DNA of 39,868 nt from JAZUOT01 sp045604805. Its GTDB lineage: Bacteria > Bacillota > Clostridia > Oscillospirales > Acutalibacteraceae. The notes under the pieces were generated by a model. That model worked only from the letters and a program-made list of their open reading frames with translations. It was not told the origin of the DNA and searched no databases. The stretch's first letter is position 1, and every line of letters starts with the position of its first letter. Positions 26,458-35,143 of the stretch are shown here, one piece after another. The DNA is taken from contig JAZUOT010000034.1 in assembly GCA_045604805.1 (NCBI GenBank), forward strand, positions 1-39,868, given 5' to 3'. A program made the position numbers and the translations under genes.

Positions 26458-28452
26458 TTAATTATCACTACTCGGTTGAATCGGCAAAGGCAACTCACGA
26501 TAAAGCTTGTCGTAAATTACGCGGTGCGCTAGAACATCTGAAACATCCTTACAAGAAGGCACACACTTTTTCGCGCTGTTCAGCACCTTATTTTTATATT
26601 TTTGGCGCTCGACAAAAATACTAAAGCCCGATGCCGTACCCGCAGCCGACACACTCAGGGTCGATGCGATCGAAAGAGTTGCAACTATAGCAAGAGGAAA
26701 AGATAGTACCGAAGTTATCAAGAAAAGTAAGGCCGTTCCACCAACAACTGTCACCGTTGCCATAGTAGGAATACCTATCTTTGACGCCAGATTCCACCGT
26801 TTGAAATTTTTAGCGTTGGAGTAAAATTCATTATATTCAGGAGAATTAGCGGGAATAAAAATTCCTTCAGCTTCTTCTTCCAGTACATGACCTTCTTCGT
26901 CACAAAAATCTTTTTTCACCGGAAACTCTATGCCGTAGTTAGAAATGCTTGGATCATATACTCTAACCTTGCTGTATTTATTATCATCGAAAGATGGCTT
27001 ACTAGGTTTAAAATTTGGAAGCGCATCATCAAATTTTTCTTTAGAAATTCCCATTTTGCCAATAGCAAATTCTCTGAAAATCTTTTTGCCTTTTCTCTTA
27101 CCAACATCTACTCTCACCATGTCCCAACAGCCTAAGTTATCAATTTCATCAAGCGTATCAACTAATGATGTCCCTTTTAATAATGCCAATGTGTAAACAT
27201 CAGAAAATACAAGATTGTTAAACCTAACAACTTTTTCCGAGGGCCTTTTAAGCGAAAACAATCTGCTAAACAACTCATTAGCCCTATCTTCACCAATAGA
27301 ACTATTCTTCGAGAATAGCTCAACTGCCTTTGCATATTCAAGGTTTTCACACTCTTTGTTAAGGAAACTGAGGTTGGACAAAATGACTTGACGCAAAGAT
27401 TCATGATCCAGATGATCGGATCCTATCATAGGTTGGCCTTTCGGATCTAAAACAGATATCTCAAACTCCTTTGCATGTGGATTTTTTTCATTAAATTCTA
27501 TATTAACAGGCATTTTGAGAAATAACTTCTCTACCCCAGACGCATATTCAATATCAATTTGTCCACTTCTCTCATAGTTGTGAAGCGCCCAAATATTCAC
27601 TGCCTTTCTTACCGTTTTATTCATAAGCTTAGTAGCATCCTTATCAGGTTGAATTTCAGGCAACTGATGTTGTTTATGAAGTACAAATGATATTGCTGCG
27701 ATTTGCCTTACTGCCGCTTTATCTACAACATGAAAAGCTTTTCCGCCTTCTCCGTAAATCTCCGGATTGTGCTCCCAAACACCAAAATCTCTTTCAACCC
27801 CACGTACTCCATGAGATTTTTTTGCAATATCTACAGATTTATCCACATATTTTTGAAGCCTTTTTTCTGCAGCATCCACACATTTCATATAAAGACATAC
27901 ATCGTCAATGGTTAATTTATCCTTCGCTGTTTTATTATGTTCATTATGGTTATCTACAGCCCTCCTTATAGCATCTACATCATTAATGTTAATCCTCTCA
28001 TTATCCTTAAAAAAAGCATTAAAACGTCCTGCCGTATTATTAGCGTCTTCCATAAACAAATTTGAAGCTATATGCATTGCCGTATCAGAATTAGGATCTA
28101 CCTGGTTATCGCTGAGCAATTGAATAAATTCTTCTTTACGTTCTGCATCGCTTTTTATATGACTGTTAAAAATACGACGTAGCTTGCTTTTAGTAACGAA
28201 TACATCAATGAGTGTCCCTATACCACCAGCTACTTGCTCTAGCTGCTCAAGGCTCAAGTTGTTTGCGTCTGATATTTCATTTCTTCTTTCATACGCAAGT
28301 TTTATCGCATCCAAATCATCTTCATCTACCGCATAGCCACGAATTCTAAGCTGCTGGATTGCTTCTTCTTTGTCTCTGCATTCTATGAGTAGCTCTATTT
28401 CCTTTTTGCTTAAGCTACCCAAATCTTTGGACAAAATTTTTTTAGTCATCAT
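26458..28452 (-). CDS. P4: double-glycine leader protein with C-terminal hydrophobic hairpin
   Basis: A protein of 664 aa, not recognised. The leader (residues 1-77) is closest to P2: LIECRDKEEAIQQLRIRGY, DLDAIKLAYERRN, then LSLEQLEQVAGG with glycines 76-77. A mixed helical body follows. Residues 155-190 (DVDAIRRAVDNHNE to LTIDDVCLYM) resemble a degraded second leader without the GG. VFSDVYTLALLKGTSLVDTL at 415-434 matches P2 348-367. Residues 559-613 are hydrophobic with a central break (two membrane helices), followed by a basic stretch and a short tail ending SSDN. AAAGGAG lies 7 bases before the ATG. Its architecture (leader, shared motif, membrane hairpin) repeats that of P2 in a third of the length. 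Exported membrane-inserting factor is inferred. Confidence 0.9.
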   Translation of the reverse strand: MMTKKILSKDLGSLSKKEIELLIECRDKEEAIQQLRIRGYAVDEDDLDAIKLAYERRNEISDANNLSLEQLEQVAGGIGTLIDVFVTKSKLRRIFNSHIKSDAERKEEFIQLLSDNQVDPNSDTAMHIASNLFMEDANNTAGRFNAFFKDNERININDVDAIRRAVDNHNEHNKTAKDKLTIDDVCLYMKCVDAAEKRLQKYVDKSVDIAKKSHGVRGVERDFGVWEHNPEIYGEGGKAFHVVDKAAVRQIAAISFVLHKQHQLPEIQPDKDATKLMNKTVRKAVNIWALHNYERSGQIDIEYASGVEKLFLKMPVNIEFNEKNPHAKEFEISVLDPKGQPMIGSDHLDHESLRQVILSNLSFLNKECENLEYAKAVELFSKNSSIGEDRANELFSRLFSLKRPSEKVVRFNNLVFSDVYTLALLKGTSLVDTLDEIDNLGCWDMVRVDVGKRKGKKIFREFAIGKMGISKEKFDDALPNFKPSKPSFDDNKYSKVRVYDPSISNYGIEFPVKKDFCDEEGHVLEEEAEGIFIPANSPEYNEFYSNAKNFKRWNLASKIGIPTMATVTVVGGTALLFLITSVLSFPLAIVATLSIASTLSVSAAGTASGFSIFVERQKYKNKVLNSAKKCVPSCKDVSDVLAHRVIYDKLYRELPLPIQPSSDN

Positions 28453-28507
28453 ACTCTCACTCCTTTCCCCAACAATGTCAAAATTAAATTACACCCTTTA
28501 TACCTAT

Positions 28508-28537
28508 ATTGTAGCTATGCTTATACTCTGAAGTCAA
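28508..28537 (-). promoter_or_regulatory. Promoter of P4
   Basis: Minus strand TTGACT (28537-28532), an 18-base spacer and TACAAT (28513-28508), 55 bases before the P4 start. It lies back to back with the plus-strand promoter at 28563. Confidence 0.7.
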
Positions 28538-28562
28538 TTGCAGCAAAGAATTTTAAAAGTTC

Positions 28563-28593
28563 TTGACATTTAATCAGAAAGAAATGCTACAAT
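28563..28593 (+). promoter_or_regulatory. Promoter of the metallohydrolase-yigZ-queT run
   Basis: TTGACA (28563-28568) and TACAAT (28588-28593) with a TG extended -10 at 28585-28586. The 19-base spacer is long, which the extended -10 can offset. Transcription would start near 28600 and run through the TTAGAGG repeat. Confidence 0.6.
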
Positions 28594-28670
28594 AAAGCAC
28601 TGATAGGCTGTTTGTGAGTCCGTATGCTTTTGTTGAAAATACCCTAACCTTTCTTAGCGCAATAACCAAG

Positions 28671-28740
28671 TTAGAGGTTAGAGGTTAGAGGTTAGAGGTT
28701 AGAGGTTAGAGGTTGGAGGTTAGAGGTTAGAGGTTAGAGG
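28671..28740 (+). repeat. TTAGAGG x 10 tandem repeat in a 5' leader
   Basis: Ten exact 7-bp units; only unit 7 differs (TTGGAGG). The last unit runs into GGGGG and lies 11 bases before the start codon at 28752, so the repeat supplies the ribosome binding site (GAGGGGGG). The sequence CTAACCT at 28644-28650 is complementary to AGGTTAG, which occurs at every unit boundary. Confidence 0.95.
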
Positions 28741-28751
28741 GGGGATTATTT

Positions 28752-29654
28752 ATGGGAAACAAAAGAAACTCAAAGAAAATCTTACTCACTTTAATTGCAG
28801 TGCTTGTGATATTTTCGGTTTCTGCTTACATATGCTATTTTACGACTTTCTTTACAGATGCGTTTTCAAAACAAAATAAAAATTTACTGAAAGTTCATTT
28901 TATAGATGTTGGAAAAGCTGATGCTATATTCATACAACAAGCTGATAATGAGATCTTGATAGACGCAGGGAATGTATCTATCAACAACGAGGTAAATAGC
29001 TACATAAAGCGTTTGAATGTAAAAGATATAGATCTACTGGTAGCCACTCATCCAGATAACGATCATGTTGGTGGTATGGCCGATATTATAGATGAATTTG
29101 ATATTGGCAAATTCTTAATGCCTAGACTAGATGGCAAAGAAAGTAATAGCTCTTCTTTTGATGATATGTTGGGAAGTCTCTTGGAAAAGAATATCCCTAT
29201 AACTTATACAAACGCGCCAGAGAGTTTTCTACTGGGTAATATGAATGTAAATATATTAGCCCCTCTTAAACAATATGAAGAATCTAATAGCAATTCAGTA
29301 GTTTTGCAGCTCGAGTTTGGAGAAAAGAAATTTCTGTTTACGGGCGATGCTACGATGGAATCTGAGGAAGATATTGTAAATAGTGGTGCAAATTTACGCT
29401 CGGATGTTTTGAAAGTCGGTCATCATGGCAGCAAAACTTCTACAAGTGAAGTGTTTTTGAAGGCAGTTTCACCTCAATATGCTGTGATCTCAGTCGGTCC
29501 AGATAAAAATAACCTGCCAAAACAAGAGATATTAGATAGACTGAATTTGAGTAAGGTGGAAATTTATAGGACTGATTTGCACGGCACGGTAGTAATGCAA
29601 TCTGACGGTAAGGACATCAAGGTAAAGACAGGAAAACAGAGCAAACAAAGATAA
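28752..29654 (+). CDS. ComEC-like metallo-beta-lactamase-fold hydrolase, membrane anchored
   Basis: Resembles the soluble hydrolase domain of the DNA-uptake protein ComEC, here as a separate 300-aa protein with an N-terminal membrane anchor (about residues 9-31) and the catalytic domain outside the cell. Metal ligands are in ATHPDNDHVGG (residues 98-108), LFTGDAT and VGHHGSKTS. IDVGKADAIFIQ at 51-62 is the typical entry strand. Likely a nuclease or phosphodiesterase for extracellular nucleic acid; the substrate is not known. Single-domain homologs occur widely in Clostridia without competence. The ribosome binding site is formed by the end of the TTAGAGG repeat. First gene of the run that ends with queT. 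Confidence 0.88.
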   Translation: MGNKRNSKKILLTLIAVLVIFSVSAYICYFTTFFTDAFSKQNKNLLKVHFIDVGKADAIFIQQADNEILIDAGNVSINNEVNSYIKRLNVKDIDLLVATHPDNDHVGGMADIIDEFDIGKFLMPRLDGKESNSSSFDDMLGSLLEKNIPITYTNAPESFLLGNMNVNILAPLKQYEESNSNSVVLQLEFGEKKFLFTGDATMESEEDIVNSGANLRSDVLKVGHHGSKTSTSEVFLKAVSPQYAVISVGPDKNNLPKQEILDRLNLSKVEIYRTDLHGTVVMQSDGKDIKVKTGKQSKQR

Positions 29655-29716
29655 GCATGTAGTTTATTATAAGATTTTCTTCTGCTCACAAAAAAATTAA
29701 CAAAAAAGGAAGGCTC

Positions 29717-30334
29717 ATGGAATATTTCACTGTTAGAGACAAAGCAAGTAGTAGCTTTACAGAGAAACGCTCGAAATTTTTAGGATACATAACTCATATA
29801 CAAAGTGAAGAGCATGCTGCAGAATTTATCGAGAATATAAAGCGCAAACATTTTGATGCTAGGCACAATGTTTATGCCTATAGATTAAAACAAAACAATA
29901 TATATCGCTACAGTGATGATGCAGAACCTAGTGGTACTGCAGGTATGCCAATTCTTGAGGTTTTAAAAAAAAACGAAATTTTTGATGCTGCCATAGTTGT
30001 CAGCAGATATTTTGGAGGTATATTGCTAGGAACAGGAGGCCTTACCAGAGCTTACTCAAAAGCCGCAAAAGATGCCCTGAATAATGCTGAAATTTCTAAG
30101 ATGGTTTTATGCAGAGAAATAAATTTGAGTTTTGATTACAAGCTTATGAACTCAATTTTGCATATGATTTCTTGTTACAGGGCCAAAATACTGCAAAAGA
30201 CATATGGTGATAAGGTTACTGTAAATCTAGCTTTAGATAGCAAAGAGATAGAAAAATTCTCTCAGGGCATTAAAAATATTTCTGCCAACAAATTAAGCAC
30301 GACATTACTAGAAGAAAAATATTTTTGCTTGTAA
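29717..30334 (+). CDS. yigZ: YigZ/IMPACT family protein
   Basis: Member of the UPF0029/IMPACT family, 205 aa, usual length. The N-terminal domain has the family signature: FTEKRSKFLGYITHI, then HFDARHNVYAYRL, YSDDAEPSGTAGMPILEVL and VVSRYFGGILLGTGGL. The C-terminal third is the ferredoxin-like DUF1949 region. The cellular role is not settled; the eukaryotic relative binds the GCN1 translation regulator. AAAAAGGAAGG precedes the ATG. It lies 62 bases after the metallohydrolase and is probably in the same transcript. Confidence 0.93.
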   Translation: MEYFTVRDKASSSFTEKRSKFLGYITHIQSEEHAAEFIENIKRKHFDARHNVYAYRLKQNNIYRYSDDAEPSGTAGMPILEVLKKNEIFDAAIVVSRYFGGILLGTGGLTRAYSKAAKDALNNAEISKMVLCREINLSFDYKLMNSILHMISCYRAKILQKTYGDKVTVNLALDSKEIEKFSQGIKNISANKLSTTLLEEKYFCL

Positions 30335-30420
30335 ACAAATTTGCTCTGTATTGCCTTATGTGGTAAATTTCTGCATGGTGTGTATTAAATTGAAAGGATG
30401 AAGAAGAGGTAAAATTAATC

Positions 30421-32274
30421 ATGAAATTATTAAATATAAAATGCATTAAAGTTGTAATGTCGATGTTAATAGCTATCTTTGTATTGCTCGCTGTTCCTTA
30501 TGCAACAACTGTTACTAACACTTATCATTCCATGCATTATGGAATAATTTCTGTATTGGTGTATTCACTTTTTGTTTTTGTCATATACAAAGCCCTTTAC
30601 CTTTTAAAAGATAAAAGACTTATGATTGTATCATGTATATTGGGATTTATGTTTTCATCCATGCTTATTATAGGTAAATTGGTTTTAACTTATGCTCAGA
30701 ATATTCCTAAAAAATCAATTTTTTTACAAATTATCAGTTTAGCAATTTTATTTGCTTCCATAATAGCAATTATATTAAATTATCTACCTAAACTTAAATA
30801 TGTTTTACATAATAATTTTATTCAAAATAAATTTAACAAATTTTTCGACAACCCATCTTACAAGTATTTTTTTATTGTCTGGGTAATTATTTTTATTTGC
30901 TTTATTCCTGTTCTCTTAGCTACATTTCCAGGAATATGGTGTTATGATGCATTTGCTCAGCTATACCAATATCAGGTCAAATCAATAACGTCATTCCATC
31001 CACCTTTGCACACATTACTAATTGGATTTTGCTTTGATTTTGGTAAAATCTTATATCATAAAAATCCAGACCTTGCAGGAGTTCTTATTTATTCTTTAGT
31101 ACAAATGTTAGTAATGTCCGGTGTGTTTGCTTATTGTTGTTATTTTTTAGCTAAGATTAAAGTGCCAATTATCATCCAAATTTTAAGTATTATTTTCTTT
31201 GGATTATTTCCTGTAAATCAGATTTTTGCCGTTTCTCCAACTAAAGATGTAATTTTCGCAGGTTTAATGCTTTTGATTTTAATATTTGTTTATGAAGCTA
31301 TAATAGATAGAAAAAAATTTTTTTGCTCATATTTTTTGCAGATAAGATTTATTGTTTTTGTCGTTTTAGCTTGCTTATTTAGAAACAATGAAGTTTATGC
31401 TTTTTTACTTTGTGTTCCTTTTTTACTTGTAGCTTTCAGAAAATATTTGTTTAAAATTTCTGCAATTTGTCTGATTTGTTTAATTTGTTATTTTTCCTTT
31501 ACGGGTCCAATTTATAAATTATTTAACATTGGAAAAGGCAGTTCTGCAGAGGCATTATCTATTCCTATACACCAATTATCTAGAATTATTTATTACCATA
31601 ATGATGAACTAAATGCTAACGAGTACAGTATCAATGAATTATTTAAAAACACAACACCATATAGCATTAGCTCCGCAGATTATGAAAAAGCAAATTTCAA
31701 ATCAGATGTTTTTTTTAATTCTAAAAAAGATTATCTTAAACTATATTTCGAATTAGGGCTCAAATATCCTAAAGACTATGTAATTGCTTTTTTAGATAAT
31801 ACTATTGCTTCATATTATCCAGATTGGACATATACGGCTCCATCCATTTATAACGAAAATAATTCTTTATATAACCACTTTAAATACATAGAGTATAATA
31901 ATCATGAAAAGGGGGAAATTTTTGCTTTTTCTAATGACGCTAAATATATAGAACGAAAATCTTTAGCTCCTCATCTGAATTTTATTCTAGAAAGTTTGAT
32001 TGAAAAAGAACAGTACCAGCATTTACCCATAGTTTCCATACTTTTTAGTCAAGGATTTTATATCTGGTTTATGTTCTTGGCAATCGCTATATGTATTTAC
32101 AATAAGAGATATTGGCTCACATTGCCGATGTTATTTTTACTTGCACTGTGGTTTACTTTTTTATTTGGCCCAGTTGCACTTGTTAGATATTCTTATCCAC
32201 TCTTTATTTCTTTTCCATTAATGATCTCCATAATTCTGAGCAGTTACAAAAACAATCCAGATATCAGCGATTAG
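30421..32274 (+). CDS. Multi-spanning membrane protein, DUF6020-like (GT-C fold suspected)
   Basis: A 617-aa integral membrane protein with about 12 hydrophobic segments and one larger outside loop (residues 380-530). The stretch LATFPGIWCYDAFAQLYQ, followed by SFHPPLHTLLIG near residues 165-200, is the typical conserved loop of the DUF6020 group, in which an aspartate follows the first pair of membrane helices as in GT-C glycosyltransferases. The product of such enzymes is usually a cell-surface glycan built from lipid-linked sugars, but no substrate can be read here. The gene is A/T-richer than neighbours because of its hydrophobic codons. AGAGGT lies about 10 bases before the ATG. Followed by a second large membrane protein. 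Confidence 0.75.
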   Translation: MKLLNIKCIKVVMSMLIAIFVLLAVPYATTVTNTYHSMHYGIISVLVYSLFVFVIYKALYLLKDKRLMIVSCILGFMFSSMLIIGKLVLTYAQNIPKKSIFLQIISLAILFASIIAIILNYLPKLKYVLHNNFIQNKFNKFFDNPSYKYFFIVWVIIFICFIPVLLATFPGIWCYDAFAQLYQYQVKSITSFHPPLHTLLIGFCFDFGKILYHKNPDLAGVLIYSLVQMLVMSGVFAYCCYFLAKIKVPIIIQILSIIFFGLFPVNQIFAVSPTKDVIFAGLMLLILIFVYEAIIDRKKFFCSYFLQIRFIVFVVLACLFRNNEVYAFLLCVPFLLVAFRKYLFKISAICLICLICYFSFTGPIYKLFNIGKGSSAEALSIPIHQLSRIIYYHNDELNANEYSINELFKNTTPYSISSADYEKANFKSDVFFNSKKDYLKLYFELGLKYPKDYVIAFLDNTIASYYPDWTYTAPSIYNENNSLYNHFKYIEYNNHEKGEIFAFSNDAKYIERKSLAPHLNFILESLIEKEQYQHLPIVSILFSQGFYIWFMFLAIAICIYNKRYWLTLPMLFLLALWFTFLFGPVALVRYSYPLFISFPLMISIILSSYKNNPDISD

Positions 32275-32377
32275 TTGTCTCCAACAATTGCAAATAAAAA
32301 ATATAGGAAACATGTAAATGATATTGGCAAAGTAGTAATTAAGAATTTAGTATTGAATTTAGAAACAGGTGTTAATT

Positions 32378-34504
32378 TTGGCAAAAAATAGATTAAGCAA
32401 AAATTTTTTGGGTGTATTTTTCTGTGCTCTGTTTTGTTCTTCGTTTTTTACATACTTTATGTATATGACTATAAGCCCAGAGCATCCTTTGATAACTACT
32501 TCTCTAAAGCAGTATTTTATTTATATGATATCGTCTGGATGGAATTTACTCATATATATATCTATTGTAGTTCTGATGTTTATTATCATAAAGTTTTTAG
32601 ATGCGTACAAAAAACAAATATATAAATACCGCTGGTTTTTGGCTATAGCCCTGTTATTAACACTGACAATGTTAAAAATCAATGGTTCATCTATTGGTTG
32701 TTTTATGCCGCAACTTGCTGTAGATGCTGATAAAGAGCTGCTTATAGGCAGAAATCGTCCTGTTAGAAGTGATGAGTGGGCTGTTTTCACACCCATGACT
32801 ATATCTCAATTTTTTAATCATTCTGGGATTTTACAATATTTTGGTGAGACTTTCCGGGCTTGCAAAACAGATATGTTTTTGGAATACGGACAACCTGTGT
32901 GGGATATAGCTGTTTTGTTCAGGCCTTTCCACTGGGGATATCTATTTTTAGGTTTAGAAAGAGGACTTTCATTTTTTTGGTGTGGGCGTATTATTTTTTT
33001 GTTTATGGTGAGCTTTGAGTTTTGTATGCTCATTTCAAAGAAAAATAAATTCTTAAGCTTAGCATACGCTTTCCTCATAACTTTCTCGCCAATTGTATCG
33101 TGGTGGGTTGCGATAAATGGCTTAGTAGAAATGCTTGTATTTGGACAGCTCGCTATTATAATCATTAATCATTACCTTAGAAGTGAAAGTTTTTTGATAA
33201 AGTGTTTACTCGCTTTGGCACTTGCTTTTTGTGCAGAAGCGTATTTGTTGACTTTCTATCCTGCTTGGCAAATTCCCCTTGCCTATGTTTTCCTGGCTTT
33301 GCTCATTTGGCTTATAATCGAAAATTTCGATAGTATACCATTCTCATTAAAAAAAGACATTCCTGCTATAGCCATATTTATATTAGTCTTAGCAGTTGCA
33401 ACAATATATATTTTCACAAAGTCACAAGACACTATTTTAGCGATAATGAATACCAGTTATCCTGGCAAAAGAATATCTACGGGCGGAGACTATTCCCTGA
33501 GAGATTATTTTGGATATGCAAGCAATTTATTTTTTCCTGTTGCCGCATCTACGAATGCATGTGAGTTTGCTAAATTTTTTGATTTTTTCCCATTGGGTTT
33601 GATTTTTACTGCAATGGCACTGATAAAAGACAAAAAAAGAGATAAATTGCTATTAGCTCTTGTTTGTGTGTTTTTTATACTATCGATTTACTGTCTTGTA
33701 GGTTTTCCAACGATGATAAGTAAACTTACTTTGCTTTCTTTCACCCCAACAAATAGAGCGTATATTGCTATAGGTTTTATAAATATATTGTTGCTAGTTC
33801 GTTCTATTTCTGTTTTGTCGAAAAAGCATAGTAGATTTGAACGCATATCTTTTGCAATTATTTCTGCGCTTGTGGTTTCGATTATATCTAGGCAGTTTAT
33901 ACCCGGATATATTTCAAGCTTTAAGCAAATTTTAATATTAATTGTCCTGCTGCTTTCTTTTATTTGTGTTGCTTCGAAAAATTACAAAAAATTTGCACTC
34001 ATATGTATAGCTATCACACTGATATCTGGTTTTATGGTAAATCCTGTAAGAAGTGGAATATCAAATTCATACGATAATAAAGTCGTAAGTACTATACGTG
34101 AAGTAAGCCAAAAAGATAAAGATGCTAAATGGATTACACAGGGAATTGGTTTACCCGCGATAAATATTCCTACTTTAGCAGGAGCTCCCAGTATCAATTC
34201 TACTAATGTATATCCGAACATAGAACTTTGGTCAAAGCTAGATCCTGAAGGTAAATACTATGACGCATACAATCGATATGCACATATCGCTGTAATTCTT
34301 ACAGAAGAAGAAACACGTTTTGAGCTTCCATTTGCAGATCAGTTGTTTCTTTATTTAAATCCCAAAGACATAGATAAATTAGATGTAAAATACATTTTTT
34401 CTACAGACACACTTGAAGTATTTAATCGAGATAATGTAGAATTTGCTCTAGATACTTCTATAGTTGGTACCGATTACAAGATATATAGAGTAAATTTAAA
34501 GTGA
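32378..34504 (+). CDS. Large polytopic membrane protein, DUF7657-like
   Basis: A 708-aa protein with about 13 membrane segments and a soluble C-terminal part of roughly 150 residues. The first outside loop carries GRNRPVRSDEWAVFTPMTIS, then FRPFHWGYLFLG, the conserved loop of a family of suspected GT-C type glycosyltransferases found near surface-polysaccharide genes. The function is not established. Start: AGGTG sits 6 bases before the TTG at 32378; a GTG at 32369 overlaps that site. queT starts 18 bases after its stop, so the two are one transcript. Together with the DUF6020-like gene and the gtrA at 35843 it suggests a surface glycan-decorating function for this locus. Confidence 0.75.
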   Translation: MAKNRLSKNFLGVFFCALFCSSFFTYFMYMTISPEHPLITTSLKQYFIYMISSGWNLLIYISIVVLMFIIIKFLDAYKKQIYKYRWFLAIALLLTLTMLKINGSSIGCFMPQLAVDADKELLIGRNRPVRSDEWAVFTPMTISQFFNHSGILQYFGETFRACKTDMFLEYGQPVWDIAVLFRPFHWGYLFLGLERGLSFFWCGRIIFLFMVSFEFCMLISKKNKFLSLAYAFLITFSPIVSWWVAINGLVEMLVFGQLAIIIINHYLRSESFLIKCLLALALAFCAEAYLLTFYPAWQIPLAYVFLALLIWLIIENFDSIPFSLKKDIPAIAIFILVLAVATIYIFTKSQDTILAIMNTSYPGKRISTGGDYSLRDYFGYASNLFFPVAASTNACEFAKFFDFFPLGLIFTAMALIKDKKRDKLLLALVCVFFILSIYCLVGFPTMISKLTLLSFTPTNRAYIAIGFINILLLVRSISVLSKKHSRFERISFAIISALVVSIISRQFIPGYISSFKQILILIVLLLSFICVASKNYKKFALICIAITLISGFMVNPVRSGISNSYDNKVVSTIREVSQKDKDAKWITQGIGLPAINIPTLAGAPSINSTNVYPNIELWSKLDPEGKYYDAYNRYAHIAVILTEEETRFELPFADQLFLYLNPKDIDKLDVKYIFSTDTLEVFNRDNVEFALDTSIVGTDYKIYRVNLK

Positions 34505-34522
34505 TCTAGGTAGTGATATTTC

Positions 34523-35044
34523 TTGAAGAATAAAATATCGTCTATTACTGTTTCGGCCTCAATAGCCGCTATATATGCGGTTCTGACTTATATTTTTTCT
34601 AGCTTAGGGCTTTCCTTTAGCGTATTTCAGCTAAGGTTTTCAGAGGCCTTGATGGTTTTTGCTGTTTTCATACCGGAAGCAATATGGGGATTATCATTAG
34701 GCTGTTTTATTTCGAATCTTGCGAGTCCTTTTGGAATATATGATGTGTTGCTAGGAACTACAGCTACAGTAATTTCAGTTGTAGCAATGTATTTATTTAG
34801 AAATGTTACGCTAAGAAATATTCCACTGTTATCGTTTATTATGCCCGTAATTTTTAATTCTTTAATATTACCGTTTATCTTTATAATAGCTGGAGTAAAT
34901 GTAGGTGTATATGAAGCTTATTTTACTTATTTTGTATATATATTTCTTGAAGAAAGCATATCTTGTTTTGTGCCGTCTTTGATTTTATTTTTTATACTTA
35001 AAAAGCTGAAAATAAAAAACTTAATTATGCGGGATGTTTATTAA
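34523..35044 (+). CDS. queT: QueT family transporter S-component
   Basis: Substrate-binding membrane subunit of an ECF-type vitamin transporter, thought to import a queuosine precursor (preQ0/preQ1 or queuine). It is 173 aa with five or six membrane helices. The family core QLRFSEALMVFAVFIPEAIW is at residues 38-57, followed by GLSLGCFISNLASPFGIYD. It needs the shared EcfA/EcfT energising module, which is not in the window. The start is TTG at 34523 after AGGTAGTG. No preQ1 riboswitch is visible because the gene has no leader of its own. Confidence 0.88.
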   Translation: MKNKISSITVSASIAAIYAVLTYIFSSLGLSFSVFQLRFSEALMVFAVFIPEAIWGLSLGCFISNLASPFGIYDVLLGTTATVISVVAMYLFRNVTLRNIPLLSFIMPVIFNSLILPFIFIIAGVNVGVYEAYFTYFVYIFLEESISCFVPSLILFFILKKLKIKNLIMRDVY

Positions 35045-35104
35045 CAAAAAGTAGCTATACTTCACAGCATAAAATAAAGAAAGCATGGAATTGTTTGCAT
35101 AACA

Positions 35105-35133
35105 AAAACTCCTATATATCATGTAGGAGTTCT
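35105..35133 (+). terminator. Hairpin after queT
   Basis: An 8-bp stem (AACTCCTA 35107-35114 with TAGGAGTT 35124-35131), flanked by A on the left and TCTTAC on the right. A modest terminator for the plus-strand run. Confidence 0.55.
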
Positions 35134-35143
35134 TACAATATAA

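Noticed and set aside
26427..26624. Plus-strand frame of 65 codons
   Set aside because: Mostly antisense to the end of P4 and lacking a ribosome binding site.
28671..28740. TTAGAGG array considered as a CRISPR or a telomere-like array
   Set aside because: Units are 7 bp with no spacers, no cas genes are near, and it lies inside a gene leader of an internal region.
34505..34522. Looked for a preQ1 riboswitch before queT
   Set aside because: Only 18 bases separate it from the preceding stop codon, so there is no room for one.
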